DNA of 64,000 nucleotides from Muribaculum sp. (GTDB lineage Bacteria > Bacteroidota > Bacteroidia > Bacteroidales > Muribaculaceae). The position numbers were made by a program, and so were the translations under genes. Within the stretch, counting starts at the first letter, position 1. Each line of letters begins with the position of its first letter. This document shows, in pieces, positions 7,414 to 16,412 of the stretch. The notes beneath the pieces are model-generated. The model was given only the letters and a program-made list of their open reading frames with translations, was not told where the DNA came from and did no database searches. The stretch spans positions 61,223-125,222 of the forward strand of contig JAMPAZ010000002.1 of NCBI GenBank assembly GCA_023666965.1, in the 5' to 3' direction.

Positions 7414-7935
7414 ATGAAGAAAGCAATGATCATCATTGCGACACTCGCCGTTCTCCTGGTCCTCATTACAGCCGGCACCAATCAAGCCGTTGACGGTATG
7501 AAAGGCTACAAGGCACCTATGTTTCGCATCGAGAAAAACGATTCGACCGTGGCTCTCGACCAATTAAAAGGACAGTGGGTACTGCTTCAGTTTTGGAAAT
7601 CGAGCGATGCATCTTCGCGCATCGCAGTTAAGCAGTACACGGATATGAAAAGTAAGCTTGACAGCTTGACCGTAGAACGATTTAGCCATCTTGCAGTAAA
7701 TATGGACCGCAACGAACGACTCTTCAACGAGATCGTCCGACGTGACGGGCTGAGCCGGGAGTCGCAATTTCATGCCTCGGGAAGTCGGGCCGAAAAATTA
7801 ATTTCCGACTACCATTTAAAGTCAGGCATGCACACCTACTTAATCGACCCTTCAGGCAAGATTGTGGCAAAAAATCCTTCAGAAGAAGAGATGATTAGAA
7901 TATCGCAAAAAAGAGTAACCACAAAACAAGATTAA
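7414..7935 (+). CDS. Membrane-anchored thioredoxin-fold protein lacking catalytic cysteines
   Basis: 173 residues. An N-terminal hydrophobic segment (MIIIATLAVLLVLITAGT) anchors or exports it. The rest follows the TlpA/AhpC layout: YKAPMFRIE, LDQLKGQWVLLQFWKSSDAS, a central helix and a C-terminal THTYLIDP-like strand (here HTYLIDPSGKIVAKNP). In active TlpA proteins the sequence after the W of the FWxSWCxPC-type motif is CxxC; here it is SSDASS, and the whole protein contains no cysteine. It therefore cannot do thiol-disulfide exchange and may act as a binding or scaffold protein. It is transcribed alone from a promoter with a structured leader and ends at a strong terminator. Confidence 0.75.
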   Translation: MKKAMIIIATLAVLLVLITAGTNQAVDGMKGYKAPMFRIEKNDSTVALDQLKGQWVLLQFWKSSDASSRIAVKQYTDMKSKLDSLTVERFSHLAVNMDRNERLFNEIVRRDGLSRESQFHASGSRAEKLISDYHLKSGMHTYLIDPSGKIVAKNPSEEEMIRISQKRVTTKQD

Positions 7936-8005
7936 AAGGAGGCTGCGTCAAAATGTAATTATAGCATCCTTAAGATGCTATTTGTGTTTTGACACAGCCT
8001 TCTTT
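7936..8005 (+). terminator. Long hairpin terminator between convergent genes
   Basis: AAGGAGGCTGCGTCAAAA (7936-7953) pairs with TTTTGACACAGCCTTCTT (7987-8004) with two wobble pairs. The loop holds a second hairpin, AGCATC with GATGCT. It sits between the thioredoxin-like gene and the convergent GH3 gene and probably ends both transcripts. The GGCTG-GTCA / TGACACAGCC arms recur at 57619-57659. Confidence 0.75.
7952..7988. repeat. Dispersed hairpin repeat, copy 1
   Basis: AATGTAATTATAGCATC, then AAGATGCTATTTGTGT, lies 16 bases past a stop codon. A near copy occurs at 63028-63065, also just past a stop codon. Both retain the GCATC/GATGC stem and the flanking AATGTAATTAT and ATTTGTGT. Confidence 0.55.
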
Positions 8006-8026
8006 GTCACTTCCCGTATTATTCGG

Positions 8027-10954
8027 TTATTTCACTTCAAAGTCAATAGATTGCAGGTCTTCGTCACGTGACGAACTGCCAAATAATATACGATAGCGAC
8101 CCGGGCGCGTCGACAACTCGTCGATCGACGGATCATAATACTCAAATGCCTCCCCGTCAAGAACGATCTCGGCCTTGGCAGTCTCGCCGGGTGCGATGCT
8201 CAACTTCTGGAACCCCTTGAGCGATTTAAGCGGAGCCTCGGCATAGTCCAATGCCTTGACGTATACTTGTACGGTTTCCGTTCCAGGGCGTTTTCCTGTA
8301 TTGGTGACCGGCACAGTTAGCTTCACATTACCATCTCTTTTCATCGACGACTTTGACAAGCGTCCCTTTCCATAATCAAATGTAGTGTACGACAAGCCAT
8401 ACCCGAAAGCGTAATGAGGCTGTCCTCGGAAGTAACGGTATGTGCGGTTGTCCATACTATAGTCGAGGAAGTCGGGAAGATCGTCGTTTGACCGATAGAA
8501 TGTCACCGGCAGTTTGCCACCGGGATTATAGTCGCCCAAAAGCACTTCAGCCAACGCCTGCGAACCACCCTGTCCGGCATACCATGCCTGCAGAAGAGCA
8601 TCATACTGGTCGGATATGCTACCGAACGCTATGGCTGAACCCGAACAATTGACCACCACCACGGGCTTGCCGGTGGCGTGCATAGCCTGTATCAGACGTC
8701 GCTGCACCTTAGGTAATTCGATGTCGGCCTTATCGCCCCCTTCACCTTCCATCTGAGCGGATATACCTCCGATGACCACTATCACTTCCGCATCCCTGAC
8801 GGCATCCACCACCTCGTCGAATTCCACAAGCCGACGCTCGCAGATGTCGCCACGCAACATTGCGAAATTCCCACTGCCGCGCCTATACTCAATCTCTACA
8901 TCGTACGTCTCACCCTCGTTCACCGGAAACGATTTATAATCAGGCACTCTACGGCCGAAGCCATGGCGCATTCCCCCGGCACCGGCATTTTCAACCACCT
9001 CACCGTTGACTTTAAGCAGATAGCCGTTGTCGGTAGTGAAAGTGTACTGCATATCGCCAGTGAACGAAGCCTTATATCTGCCGGACATTCTTACCGACAG
9101 TGAATCCGTGTCAACTCCCTCGGCAAATCCCCACGCACCAAAAGTCGAGAAGTTAACCGCATCGTAGTAATCCGTTTTGACCGGCTCCCCGGCCAGATGG
9201 CGGTTGTTAAAAAATTCCACCTTCAGGCCCTTTCCATCATTTAACTCCCGCAAATGCGAAATCGTAGAATAGTCATCGTCGAGTTCACACGCCTTCCGAT
9301 AAATGACGTTGGTTCGGGGCATGGCGGCCCGTATACCGTCAAGTAGCGAACGGGTATGCTCTTCGGTCGGAGTACCCCCATAATTTCCATTAAGCAATGA
9401 TGCGTCGTCGGCATTCGGACCGACCACTGCTATCGTCTTAATGTCCTTTGACAGTGGTAATATGCCGTTGTTTTCGAGAAGCACCATCGATTCACGGGCC
9501 GCCTGAACGGCAAGAGCATGATTACTCTCACTACTTATAGTAGCCGGAGCGAGCCCATACCAAGGACTCATTTCAGCCGGATCGAACATGCCAAGTTCAA
9601 AACGCCCCAAAAGGGTCTTGCGCAAGTGTTCGTCAAGAACGCTCTCCTGCAAACGACCGTCGGCCAGCGCATCCGTCAACGACATGAACACCTTGCCGCA
9701 TTCCAAATCGGTGCCGTTAAGTACTGCGTCGACCGAAGCCGTGACCGGATCGGGATGGGTCTCATGCTGCCCTTTATTGTAAAAATTATTAATTGCGTCG
9801 CAGTCGGTCAACACGATGGCGTCGTAGCCCCACTTGCGACGAAGGATGTCGACAAGGAGGCGGTCGCTTGTGCAACACGGCTTCCCTTCATAGCGGTTGT
9901 AGGCGCACATGACCTCACGCACGTTTCCCTTTTTTACCAGCGCCTTGAAGGCAGGAAGATACGTCTCCCACAGGTCACGCATCGACACTGAGGCATTGTA
10001 AGTGTGGCGCAACGGTTCCGGACCGCTATGCACGGCATAGTGCTTAGCGCAGGCATGAGTCTTATAGTAGTGGTCGTCGTCGCCCTGCATACCCAACACG
10101 GTCTGCACGCCGAGCACGGCATTCAGATAGGGGTCCTCACCGCATGTCTCCTGGCCACGTCCCCAGCGCGGGTCGCGGAATATATTGACATTCGGACACC
10201 AGAATGTCAATTCAGGATTGCCGGGATAATAAATCTCCCCCATCGGCACATTGAAGATATTGTGGTCGGAGCGGTTCCAATTGGCCCTCGCCTCATCCGA
10301 CACTGTGGAAAACACATCATAGACCAGCTTCGGACTGAATGCCGCAGCCATTCCTATCGGTTGCGGATAAACCGTGTAACCGTCCTGACGAACACCATGA
10401 CATGCCTCACTCCACCAGTTGTATGAGGGAATGCCCAAGCGGTCAACCGATATAGACTTATTCATCATTAATCCCACTTTTTCTTCAGGAGTCAGCAAGG
10501 AGATTAGATTCTCGACACGCTCCTCATAGTCGAGATTAGTATCGCGGAAGGGATAGGCTTTGACTTGGGCGGTGTCGTTGACCAATGCCTCCACCGACAG
10601 CGCCCCGAGAGTGCGCCCTCGATCATCAAGCAGCTCAACGCTCCGGAAGTTTTTGCCATTAGTGTGCGACGGGTCAAAGACCACTCTCACATTTGCCGAG
10701 CGACCCGGCTCTATAGAAGATTCTGGATACTGAGCAAAAATACATTCGCAACTGGGAATTGCCTTCCCGATAGTAAGGGCCTCCTTTGAGTTGTTTTCCA
10801 GCACAAAAGTGTGGCATACAGCCCCTTCCGAGGCATTTAAAGTACCGAAATCCCAGTTATAAGAATCAAAAGAAACTGACGGTCTCGTTTTTGCGTCGAC
10901 AGAATACGCTGCCATCAACACAAAGAGGCACAGAGAAATCACCTTTTTAATCAT
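8027..10954 (-). CDS. GH3 beta-glycosidase with N-terminal DUF1573 and PA14 insert
   Basis: 975 residues from the ATG at 10954, chosen because it opens a signal peptide (MIKKVISLCLFVLMAAYSVDA) and because a promoter at 11006-11037 rules out the longer frame. Domains in order are DUF1573 (about 25-125, WDFGTLNASEGAVCHTFVLE, SCEC), the GH3 N-terminal barrel (about 140-470), a PA14 insert (about 590-730, LKVEFFNNRHLAGEP), the rest of the GH3 C-terminal domain, and an FnIII-like end. The nucleophile is the Asp of VLTDCDAI, near residue 383. The subfamily resembles beta-xylosidase/beta-glucosidase enzymes with the SxACHG motif (SEACHGV). It is probably periplasmic and cleaves oligosaccharides. DUF1573 on a GH3 enzyme is an uncommon arrangement. 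Confidence 0.9.
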   Translation of the reverse strand: MIKKVISLCLFVLMAAYSVDAKTRPSVSFDSYNWDFGTLNASEGAVCHTFVLENNSKEALTIGKAIPSCECIFAQYPESSIEPGRSANVRVVFDPSHTNGKNFRSVELLDDRGRTLGALSVEALVNDTAQVKAYPFRDTNLDYEERVENLISLLTPEEKVGLMMNKSISVDRLGIPSYNWWSEACHGVRQDGYTVYPQPIGMAAAFSPKLVYDVFSTVSDEARANWNRSDHNIFNVPMGEIYYPGNPELTFWCPNVNIFRDPRWGRGQETCGEDPYLNAVLGVQTVLGMQGDDDHYYKTHACAKHYAVHSGPEPLRHTYNASVSMRDLWETYLPAFKALVKKGNVREVMCAYNRYEGKPCCTSDRLLVDILRRKWGYDAIVLTDCDAINNFYNKGQHETHPDPVTASVDAVLNGTDLECGKVFMSLTDALADGRLQESVLDEHLRKTLLGRFELGMFDPAEMSPWYGLAPATISSESNHALAVQAARESMVLLENNGILPLSKDIKTIAVVGPNADDASLLNGNYGGTPTEEHTRSLLDGIRAAMPRTNVIYRKACELDDDYSTISHLRELNDGKGLKVEFFNNRHLAGEPVKTDYYDAVNFSTFGAWGFAEGVDTDSLSVRMSGRYKASFTGDMQYTFTTDNGYLLKVNGEVVENAGAGGMRHGFGRRVPDYKSFPVNEGETYDVEIEYRRGSGNFAMLRGDICERRLVEFDEVVDAVRDAEVIVVIGGISAQMEGEGGDKADIELPKVQRRLIQAMHATGKPVVVVNCSGSAIAFGSISDQYDALLQAWYAGQGGSQALAEVLLGDYNPGGKLPVTFYRSNDDLPDFLDYSMDNRTYRYFRGQPHYAFGYGLSYTTFDYGKGRLSKSSMKRDGNVKLTVPVTNTGKRPGTETVQVYVKALDYAEAPLKSLKGFQKLSIAPGETAKAEIVLDGEAFEYYDPSIDELSTRPGRYRILFGSSSRDEDLQSIDFEVK

Positions 10955-11005
10955 AAGTAAAAAATTTAACACAGATAATGACGGGATATAATTATTTTTT
11001 TCATA

Positions 11006-11037
11006 CAAATTTAAACCATTATTCTCTAATTTCACAA
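11006..11037 (-). promoter_or_regulatory. Promoter of the GH3 gene
   Basis: On the minus strand TAAATTTG (complement of 11006-11013) lies 21 bases after TTG (complement of 11035-11037). Transcription would start near 11000, leaving about 45 bases of leader before the ATG at 10954. Confidence 0.75.
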
Positions 11038-11412
11038 TACATTCCGATTATTATATAGCTATCAGACAAGGTGTTTTATAATTAAACCACTTCCGCACGA
11101 TGCCCGGCATCATGTAAGAAATACAATAACCCTCCGTATGATTCGGACATTAACCTTATTATATCCTCCGTGTAGCTATCAATACATTATCTACTCAACT
11201 AACCTAAAACCAATCCATGCATGTGCTACAATAAGCTCACAGACTTTAACACAATATCAAGATAGGCAACGATAAAAACATGTTTTACAACATGTTTTTG
11301 ATTCCGGCATTAATTCCCGCACTGATTTCAGGCCAATCAAAAAAAATATCCGAAGAAATAGACCAAAATCATTCTCCATTTGTTAATATCACAAGTATAA
11401 GCAGTATGAGGC
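11038..11412. other. Non-coding region between divergent GH3 and permease genes
   Basis: No credible gene. It holds a perfect 9-bp inverted repeat, AAAAACATG (11274-11282) and CATGTTTTT (11291-11299), with an 8-base spacer, similar in core to the ACATGT palindrome at 7145-7156. I found no TAnnTTTG box for the permease gene here. Confidence 0.4.
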
Positions 11413-12483
11413 ATGACAAGACGGAATAATATCACATTCGATCAGGTAATCAGGGCAATTGCGGCAATAGCAATAGTTGTTGCAATAGCTTGGCTCATAG
11501 GCTATCTGAAGAATGTGTTGCTTCCGTTTTGTGTCGCGTGTCTCATAGCATACGTGCTGGAACCGGTCGTAGAATGGCAACAGAAACACCTCAAACTGAA
11601 AAGCCATGTCATTCCGGTTTTCCTAACTTTGCTTGAGACCATCATCGCAGTAGGCGGATTGGCTTGTATAATCGTACCTCTTGCAATCAACGAAATCCAG
11701 CAGTTAGAGTCGCTCATAAAGGCTTCTTCAGGCCATTCAACACCGTTTCTGCCTCCTGAACTTCAAGAATACGTCAAAAGCCTCAATCTTGAGGACCTTC
11801 GACAGTATTTAGACCCGCAGCAACTGGCAGGAATATTTTCAAAAGGCACATCTGTGCTTTCTTCAACTATAAGTGTAGTGATGCATACAATCGAATGGCT
11901 TCTCACATTCATTTATGTAATTTTTATCATGCTTGATTATCGCCAGATTATGAACGGATTCAGAAAAGCAATACCTCCAAAATACCGTACGAAGGTGTAC
12001 CCCATACTCAATGACATCAAGGTAAACATGAACACCTATTTCCGCTCCCAGGCTGTGATTGCCGGGTGTGCGGCAGTATTCTATAGCATAGGGTTCTCTT
12101 TGGCGGGGCTCCCGCTTGCCATAGTCATGGGTCTGCTCACCGGCTTATTATATATGATACCTTACGTGCAGTATGTCACACTTATACCTGTTGCTATATT
12201 GTGCTATCTTGACGCTATGACGGGCTCAACCGGATTTTGGACTGAGTTAGGAAAATGTATAGCGGTCTATGTGGTAAGCCAATGTATATGCGACTATATC
12301 CTGACACCCAAAATTATGGGAAAATCCCTCGGCCTAAATCCCGCGATTATACTGTTGTCGCTTTCAGTATGGGGCACACTGCTGGGAATAATCGGCATGA
12401 TAATCGCTCTGCCTATGACTGCATTGCTCATCGCGTATTACAAACAGTACATACTTTCCGAATCCCCAAGCAACACAAATTAG
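11413..12483 (+). CDS. AI-2E/PerM-family membrane permease
   Basis: 356 residues with about eight hydrophobic helices in the AI-2E transporter pattern. There are two helices near the N-terminus (VIRAIAAIAIVVAIAWLIGY, LLPFCVACLIAYVLEPVVEW) and a large loop of about 90 residues with amphipathic helices. The conserved C-terminal block follows, with LAIVMGLLTGLLYMIPYVQY, ILTPKIMGKSLGLNPAIILL and GIIGMIIALPMTALL. Family members are putative exporters of small molecules or ions; the substrate is unknown here. The start at 11413 is the only good ATG, as the ATG at 11406 runs into a stop. The gene appears to stand alone. Confidence 0.88.
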   Translation: MTRRNNITFDQVIRAIAAIAIVVAIAWLIGYLKNVLLPFCVACLIAYVLEPVVEWQQKHLKLKSHVIPVFLTLLETIIAVGGLACIIVPLAINEIQQLESLIKASSGHSTPFLPPELQEYVKSLNLEDLRQYLDPQQLAGIFSKGTSVLSSTISVVMHTIEWLLTFIYVIFIMLDYRQIMNGFRKAIPPKYRTKVYPILNDIKVNMNTYFRSQAVIAGCAAVFYSIGFSLAGLPLAIVMGLLTGLLYMIPYVQYVTLIPVAILCYLDAMTGSTGFWTELGKCIAVYVVSQCICDYILTPKIMGKSLGLNPAIILLSLSVWGTLLGIIGMIIALPMTALLIAYYKQYILSESPSNTN

Positions 12484-12577
12484 TGAAATATCGTAAACTA
12501 AAAATAAGAACTGCACAACTACATCCAATAAACATTCTTTACGTACAGCTACTCGGAATCTTCAAAGGAACACGGAT

Positions 12578-12608
12578 TTTGATATTTGCAAAATTATGAC
12601 TAATTTTG
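12578..12608 (+). promoter_or_regulatory. Promoter of the TPR-propeller / cstA-like / metA cluster
   Basis: TTTG at 12578-12581, 19 bases, then a perfect TAATTTTG at 12601-12608. It covers a TTG at 12606 that could otherwise be read as a start codon and so moves the start of the next gene to 12660. Confidence 0.75.
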
Positions 12609-12659
12609 AAGTCCCCGACAAATATCGGGCAGGAATGTTGGAAATTAATGCCGAATAAC

Positions 12660-14072
12660 ATGAATGCAAAAATATTACGCCATATAACTGCAATCTTTCT
12701 GATAGTCATTTTCTGCCTGCCTACGGAGGCAATTACTCTTGAGGAGGCGAAAAAGCTCTACCGCAACGGAGACTACGAGACTCCGCTTCCCGAATTTCAG
12801 GCGGCGCTGAAGAAAAGGCCCAAAGATGCATCGCTCAACCAATGGGTGGGAGTATGCCTATATCATCAAGGTCGACCGGAGGAAGCCACTAAGTACCTGA
12901 AATTAGCCGACAGCAAAAACGTCATTGAAGCTCCGCGTTATCTGGCACTGATGGCGTTCGACAACTATGAATTTGCCAATGCAGAGAATTATCTCGACAG
13001 ATACCGCGCCGCTTTGACTAAAGCCAAACGAGAGATGCCGGTTGAGATGGAGGAGTTCGCCGATAAAGTGTCGAGAGCAAAGGCTATGTTTGACCGCGTG
13101 GAAAACATCGTAATCATTGACAGCATTGCCGTCGATCGAGAGGAATTTCTAAGTGCTTACCGATTGTCGCCTGAAAGTGGCTCAATAAATAATGCCGACT
13201 TTCTCCCGGACGATGCCGAAATAGCCGACCCCGCCGTGGTCTACATGCCGGAATCGCGCCAAACGATGATATGGGCGGCACCCGACGATGAAGAAAACTA
13301 CGTGCTTATGACGGCGGCACAACTATACGACGGCACATGGGAAAAGCCTCATATCCTTAGCAAATCGCTTAATTCCGTAGGAGGTGACAGCAACTATCCC
13401 TTCCTAATGCAAGACGGAATAACGCTGTATTACGCCAACGACGGAGAAGAATCGATTGGTGGATACGACATTTTCATATCTCGAAAAGGCGATGACGGAT
13501 TTCTACAGCCACAAAACCTTGGGATGCCTTACAACTCACCATTTGACGACTATATGCTTGCCATCGACGAAACTACAGGCGTTGGCTGGTGGGCCACCGA
13601 CCGCAACCAGCTTGGCGACAGCATAACCATATACGTGTTCATTCCGTCGGAATTGAGAAAAAACTATCCCGTGGATTCGCCGGGACTCGCCGCGAAGGCA
13701 AAAGTCAGCGACTATCGGTCGACTTGGGAAGAGGGCAAGGACTACTCTGACAAGCTCGAAGCCATAGAGGCCATCAAATCCGACAACTCCAGTAAGGGAA
13801 ACGACTTCTATTTTGCCATGCCAGGAGGTGAAATATACACTTCGTGGAGCGATTTCAAGTCGTCCGCAGCTCGAAACGCAATGGACAACTATCTCGATGC
13901 AAAAGAGGAGATTAAGGCTACTGAAGAGGAATTGTCGTTCCTGCGTATGCAGTACCGCGACGGCGACACCTCGGCTAAGTCTGACATTTTATCGCTTGAA
14001 CACCGACTCGAAGAGATGCGGCGAAATCTCAGGAAACTGTCAAACGCGGTCGTACTTGCCGAAAGGCGTTGA
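12660..14072 (+). CDS. Secreted TPR and WD40-like (PD40) protein
   Basis: 470 residues from the ATG at 12660, with a signal peptide (MNAKILRHITAIFLIVIFCLPTEA read in two parts). TPR units occupy about 25-140 (EAKKLYRNGDYETPLPEFQA). A PD40/WD40-like propeller portion runs about 190-330 (SVGGDSNYPFLMQDG, ITLYYANDGEESIGGYDIF). The last 60 residues form a charged coiled coil. The order TPR-PD40 recalls PorE of the type IX secretion complex, but the OmpA-type peptidoglycan-binding domain of PorE is missing. It is probably a periplasmic scaffold. It leads a plus-strand series of genes up to about 20.1 kb. Confidence 0.75.
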   Translation: MNAKILRHITAIFLIVIFCLPTEAITLEEAKKLYRNGDYETPLPEFQAALKKRPKDASLNQWVGVCLYHQGRPEEATKYLKLADSKNVIEAPRYLALMAFDNYEFANAENYLDRYRAALTKAKREMPVEMEEFADKVSRAKAMFDRVENIVIIDSIAVDREEFLSAYRLSPESGSINNADFLPDDAEIADPAVVYMPESRQTMIWAAPDDEENYVLMTAAQLYDGTWEKPHILSKSLNSVGGDSNYPFLMQDGITLYYANDGEESIGGYDIFISRKGDDGFLQPQNLGMPYNSPFDDYMLAIDETTGVGWWATDRNQLGDSITIYVFIPSELRKNYPVDSPGLAAKAKVSDYRSTWEEGKDYSDKLEAIEAIKSDNSSKGNDFYFAMPGGEIYTSWSDFKSSAARNAMDNYLDAKEEIKATEEELSFLRMQYRDGDTSAKSDILSLEHRLEEMRRNLRKLSNAVVLAERR

Positions 14073-14126
14073 CAATCGCCACCCACACACATATTTTATC
14101 TAACTTATTAAGAGGTTGTAAAAAAA

Positions 14127-15566
14127 ATGATAACATTTCTTGTTGCTCTGGCAATTCTTGTCGGAGGCTATTTTGTCTATGGAACTTTAATGGATCGCAT
14201 AGCCGGATGCGACCCCTCGAGAAAAATGCCGTGCTATACCCACCAAGACGGAGTCGACTACATCCCGCTGCCTACGTGGAAAGTATTTCTGATTCAATTC
14301 CTTAACATTGCAGGACTCGGCCCAATCTTTGGAGCCATAATGGGCATCATGTTTGGCCCGTCGGCATTCCTATGGATAGTGTTCGGCACCATACTCGCCG
14401 GAGCCGTCCACGATTTTCTCTCCGGCGTTATTTCTGTCAGAAGAGACGGGGCCTCACTTCCGGAGATTGTCGGCATCGAACTCGGAACCGGCATCAAACA
14501 GCTAATGCGAGCATTCTCGCTTCTGCTTATGATGCTCGTGGGTGCAGTGTTCATCTTGACCCCTGCCGGACTAATAGCGGGGATGACTCCCGACTGGATG
14601 GATGCAAAATTTTGGATTGGAGCCATTTTCATTTACTATATGCTCGCTACCATCCTGCCGATTGACAAACTTATTGGGAATATCTATCCTCTGTTCGGGT
14701 TCGCCCTGCTTTTCATGGCGGTAGGCATAATGTGCGTGCTTATTTTCGGCAATGTGCCCATCCCCGACGACATAATGTCGGGACTGCACAATCGTTCGGC
14801 ATTGGCCGATAGCCAGCCACTGTTCCCGATGATGTTCGTCTCGATAGCATGTGGAGCCATATCCGGATTCCATGCCACCCAGTCGCCAATGATGGCTCGT
14901 TGCCTTAAGAACGAGAAACTTGCCCGCCCCATTTTCTACGGAGCCATGGTGGCCGAAGGCGTGGTAGCCCTAATTTGGGCAGCCGCGGCCATAGCGTTCA
15001 CCGGAGGTTATACCGAACTCGGCACGTATCTCTCTGAAAATGGAGGTGCCGGCGGACTTGTCCATGACATATCAATCAGCTGGCTCGGAGCGTTCGGGGG
15101 CGTACTCGCTATCATCGGGGTGATAGCCGCTCCGATTACCACCGGCGACACCGCACTGAGAAGCGCACGCCTTATAGCCGCCGACTTTATGGGCATCGAG
15201 CAGACGAAAGTACTTAAACGCATAATCCTGTCACTGCCGATTTTCGCTGTGACATACTTCATTATGCTGACCGACTTCAATGTCCTGTGGAGATATTTCG
15301 CATGGTGCAACCAGACACTTGCCATGTTCACGCTTTGGGCGATAACGGTCTATCTGGCACGAAATGGTAAAGCATACGCCGTCACACTGCTTCCGGCAAT
15401 GTTTATGACCTGCGTGTGCATAACGTACATTCTGTTTGCGCCGGAAGGCCTCGGATTCGACTACTCTCTCTCGGTCGGTGCAGGAATCTTGACTGCTTTA
15501 GGGCTTTGCGCATGGTTCCTGAAGACGTATGCCTTCAGACGAAAAGTCGCAATAATGGAAGACTAA
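14127..15566 (+). CDS. CstA-family carbon-starvation / pyruvate-type transporter
   Basis: 479 residues, with about 13 membrane helices. The N-terminus (MITFLVALAILVGGYFVYG) and the signature DGVDYIPLPTWKVFLIQFLN, followed by GLGPIFGAIMGIMFGP and AGAVHDFLSGVISVRRDG, are characteristic of CstA. The protein is shorter than E. coli CstA (about 700 residues), as in many Bacteroidetes. CstA proteins take up pyruvate or peptides on starvation. It starts 54 bases after the TPR-propeller gene and is 19 bases before the PHP gene. Confidence 0.9.
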   Translation: MITFLVALAILVGGYFVYGTLMDRIAGCDPSRKMPCYTHQDGVDYIPLPTWKVFLIQFLNIAGLGPIFGAIMGIMFGPSAFLWIVFGTILAGAVHDFLSGVISVRRDGASLPEIVGIELGTGIKQLMRAFSLLLMMLVGAVFILTPAGLIAGMTPDWMDAKFWIGAIFIYYMLATILPIDKLIGNIYPLFGFALLFMAVGIMCVLIFGNVPIPDDIMSGLHNRSALADSQPLFPMMFVSIACGAISGFHATQSPMMARCLKNEKLARPIFYGAMVAEGVVALIWAAAAIAFTGGYTELGTYLSENGGAGGLVHDISISWLGAFGGVLAIIGVIAAPITTGDTALRSARLIAADFMGIEQTKVLKRIILSLPIFAVTYFIMLTDFNVLWRYFAWCNQTLAMFTLWAITVYLARNGKAYAVTLLPAMFMTCVCITYILFAPEGLGFDYSLSVGAGILTALGLCAWFLKTYAFRRKVAIMED

Positions 15567-15585
15567 GCAAAACAGCAATATCAAG

Positions 15586-16407
15586 ATGAAGCATCTCGAT
15601 TTAAGAAAACTAACATCAACCACCGATCGCTACAATTTTCACAGCCATACGCAATTTTGCGACGGGCGCGCCACGATGGAGACAATGGCTCTGGCGGCAA
15701 TCGCCGCGGGCTTCCGACATTGGGGATTATCGCCACACTCGCCGGTGCCGATTGAATCGTCGTGCAACATGGACAGTTCTGATACCTCGGCCTACTTCGC
15801 CGAAGCCGAAAGGTTAAAGTCGATGTTTTCCGACAAAATCAACCTGTATTCATCTATGGAGATTGACTATCTTGACGAATCCTGGGGGCCGGCAAACGCA
15901 TATTTCGACACACTGCCTCTCGATTACCGCATCGGCTCTGTCCATTTCGTACCGAGCGACTACGGATTTGTCGATGTCGACGGACGCTTCGAATCATTTA
16001 AGATGAAAATGGAGAAATACTTCCACAACGACATCCGCCACGTGGTCGACACCTTCTATGACCAATCTGAAAAGATGTTGCTCGCAGGTGGATTCGACAT
16101 TATAGGCCACTTTGACAAAATCGGCCACAACGCATCGATGTTCAAGCCCGGAATCGAAGACGAAGCGTGGTATCGCGACCGCGTTAATTCAATTATCGAC
16201 CTGATTATCGACAAAGGGGTAACAGTGGAGATAAACACTAAAGCCCGCGAATCTGCATCAAGAATCTTCCCTCGCGAAGAATGGCTCCCGCGACTTGTCA
16301 AAGCCTGCATTCCGATAGTCGTCAACAGCGATGCCCACTTTCCCGACAAGGTAGATTCCGGTCGCGAATATGGACTCTCATTGCTTAAAAAACTGAAAAA
16401 TCCATAA
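15586..16407 (+). CDS. PHP-domain phosphatase (histidinol-phosphatase-like)
   Basis: 273 residues, cytoplasmic. It has the PHP metal-binding motifs: FHSHTQFCDG at residues 18-27, a mid-sequence HFDKIGH, and VNSDAH near 246-251. Overall it resembles the HisJ/HisK type of histidinol-phosphatase, which converts histidinol phosphate to histidinol. No other his gene is nearby, so another phosphoester substrate is possible. It lies between the cstA-like gene and metA with gaps of 19 and 5 bases and is probably in the same operon. Confidence 0.82.
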   Translation: MKHLDLRKLTSTTDRYNFHSHTQFCDGRATMETMALAAIAAGFRHWGLSPHSPVPIESSCNMDSSDTSAYFAEAERLKSMFSDKINLYSSMEIDYLDESWGPANAYFDTLPLDYRIGSVHFVPSDYGFVDVDGRFESFKMKMEKYFHNDIRHVVDTFYDQSEKMLLAGGFDIIGHFDKIGHNASMFKPGIEDEAWYRDRVNSIIDLIIDKGVTVEINTKARESASRIFPREEWLPRLVKACIPIVVNSDAHFPDKVDSGREYGLSLLKKLKNP

Positions 16408-16412
16408 AAATT

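Noticed and set aside
10955-11035. N-terminal extension of the GH3 protein by 27 residues
   Set aside because: The extension includes the predicted promoter and transcription start; the internal ATG at 10954 opens a good signal peptide.
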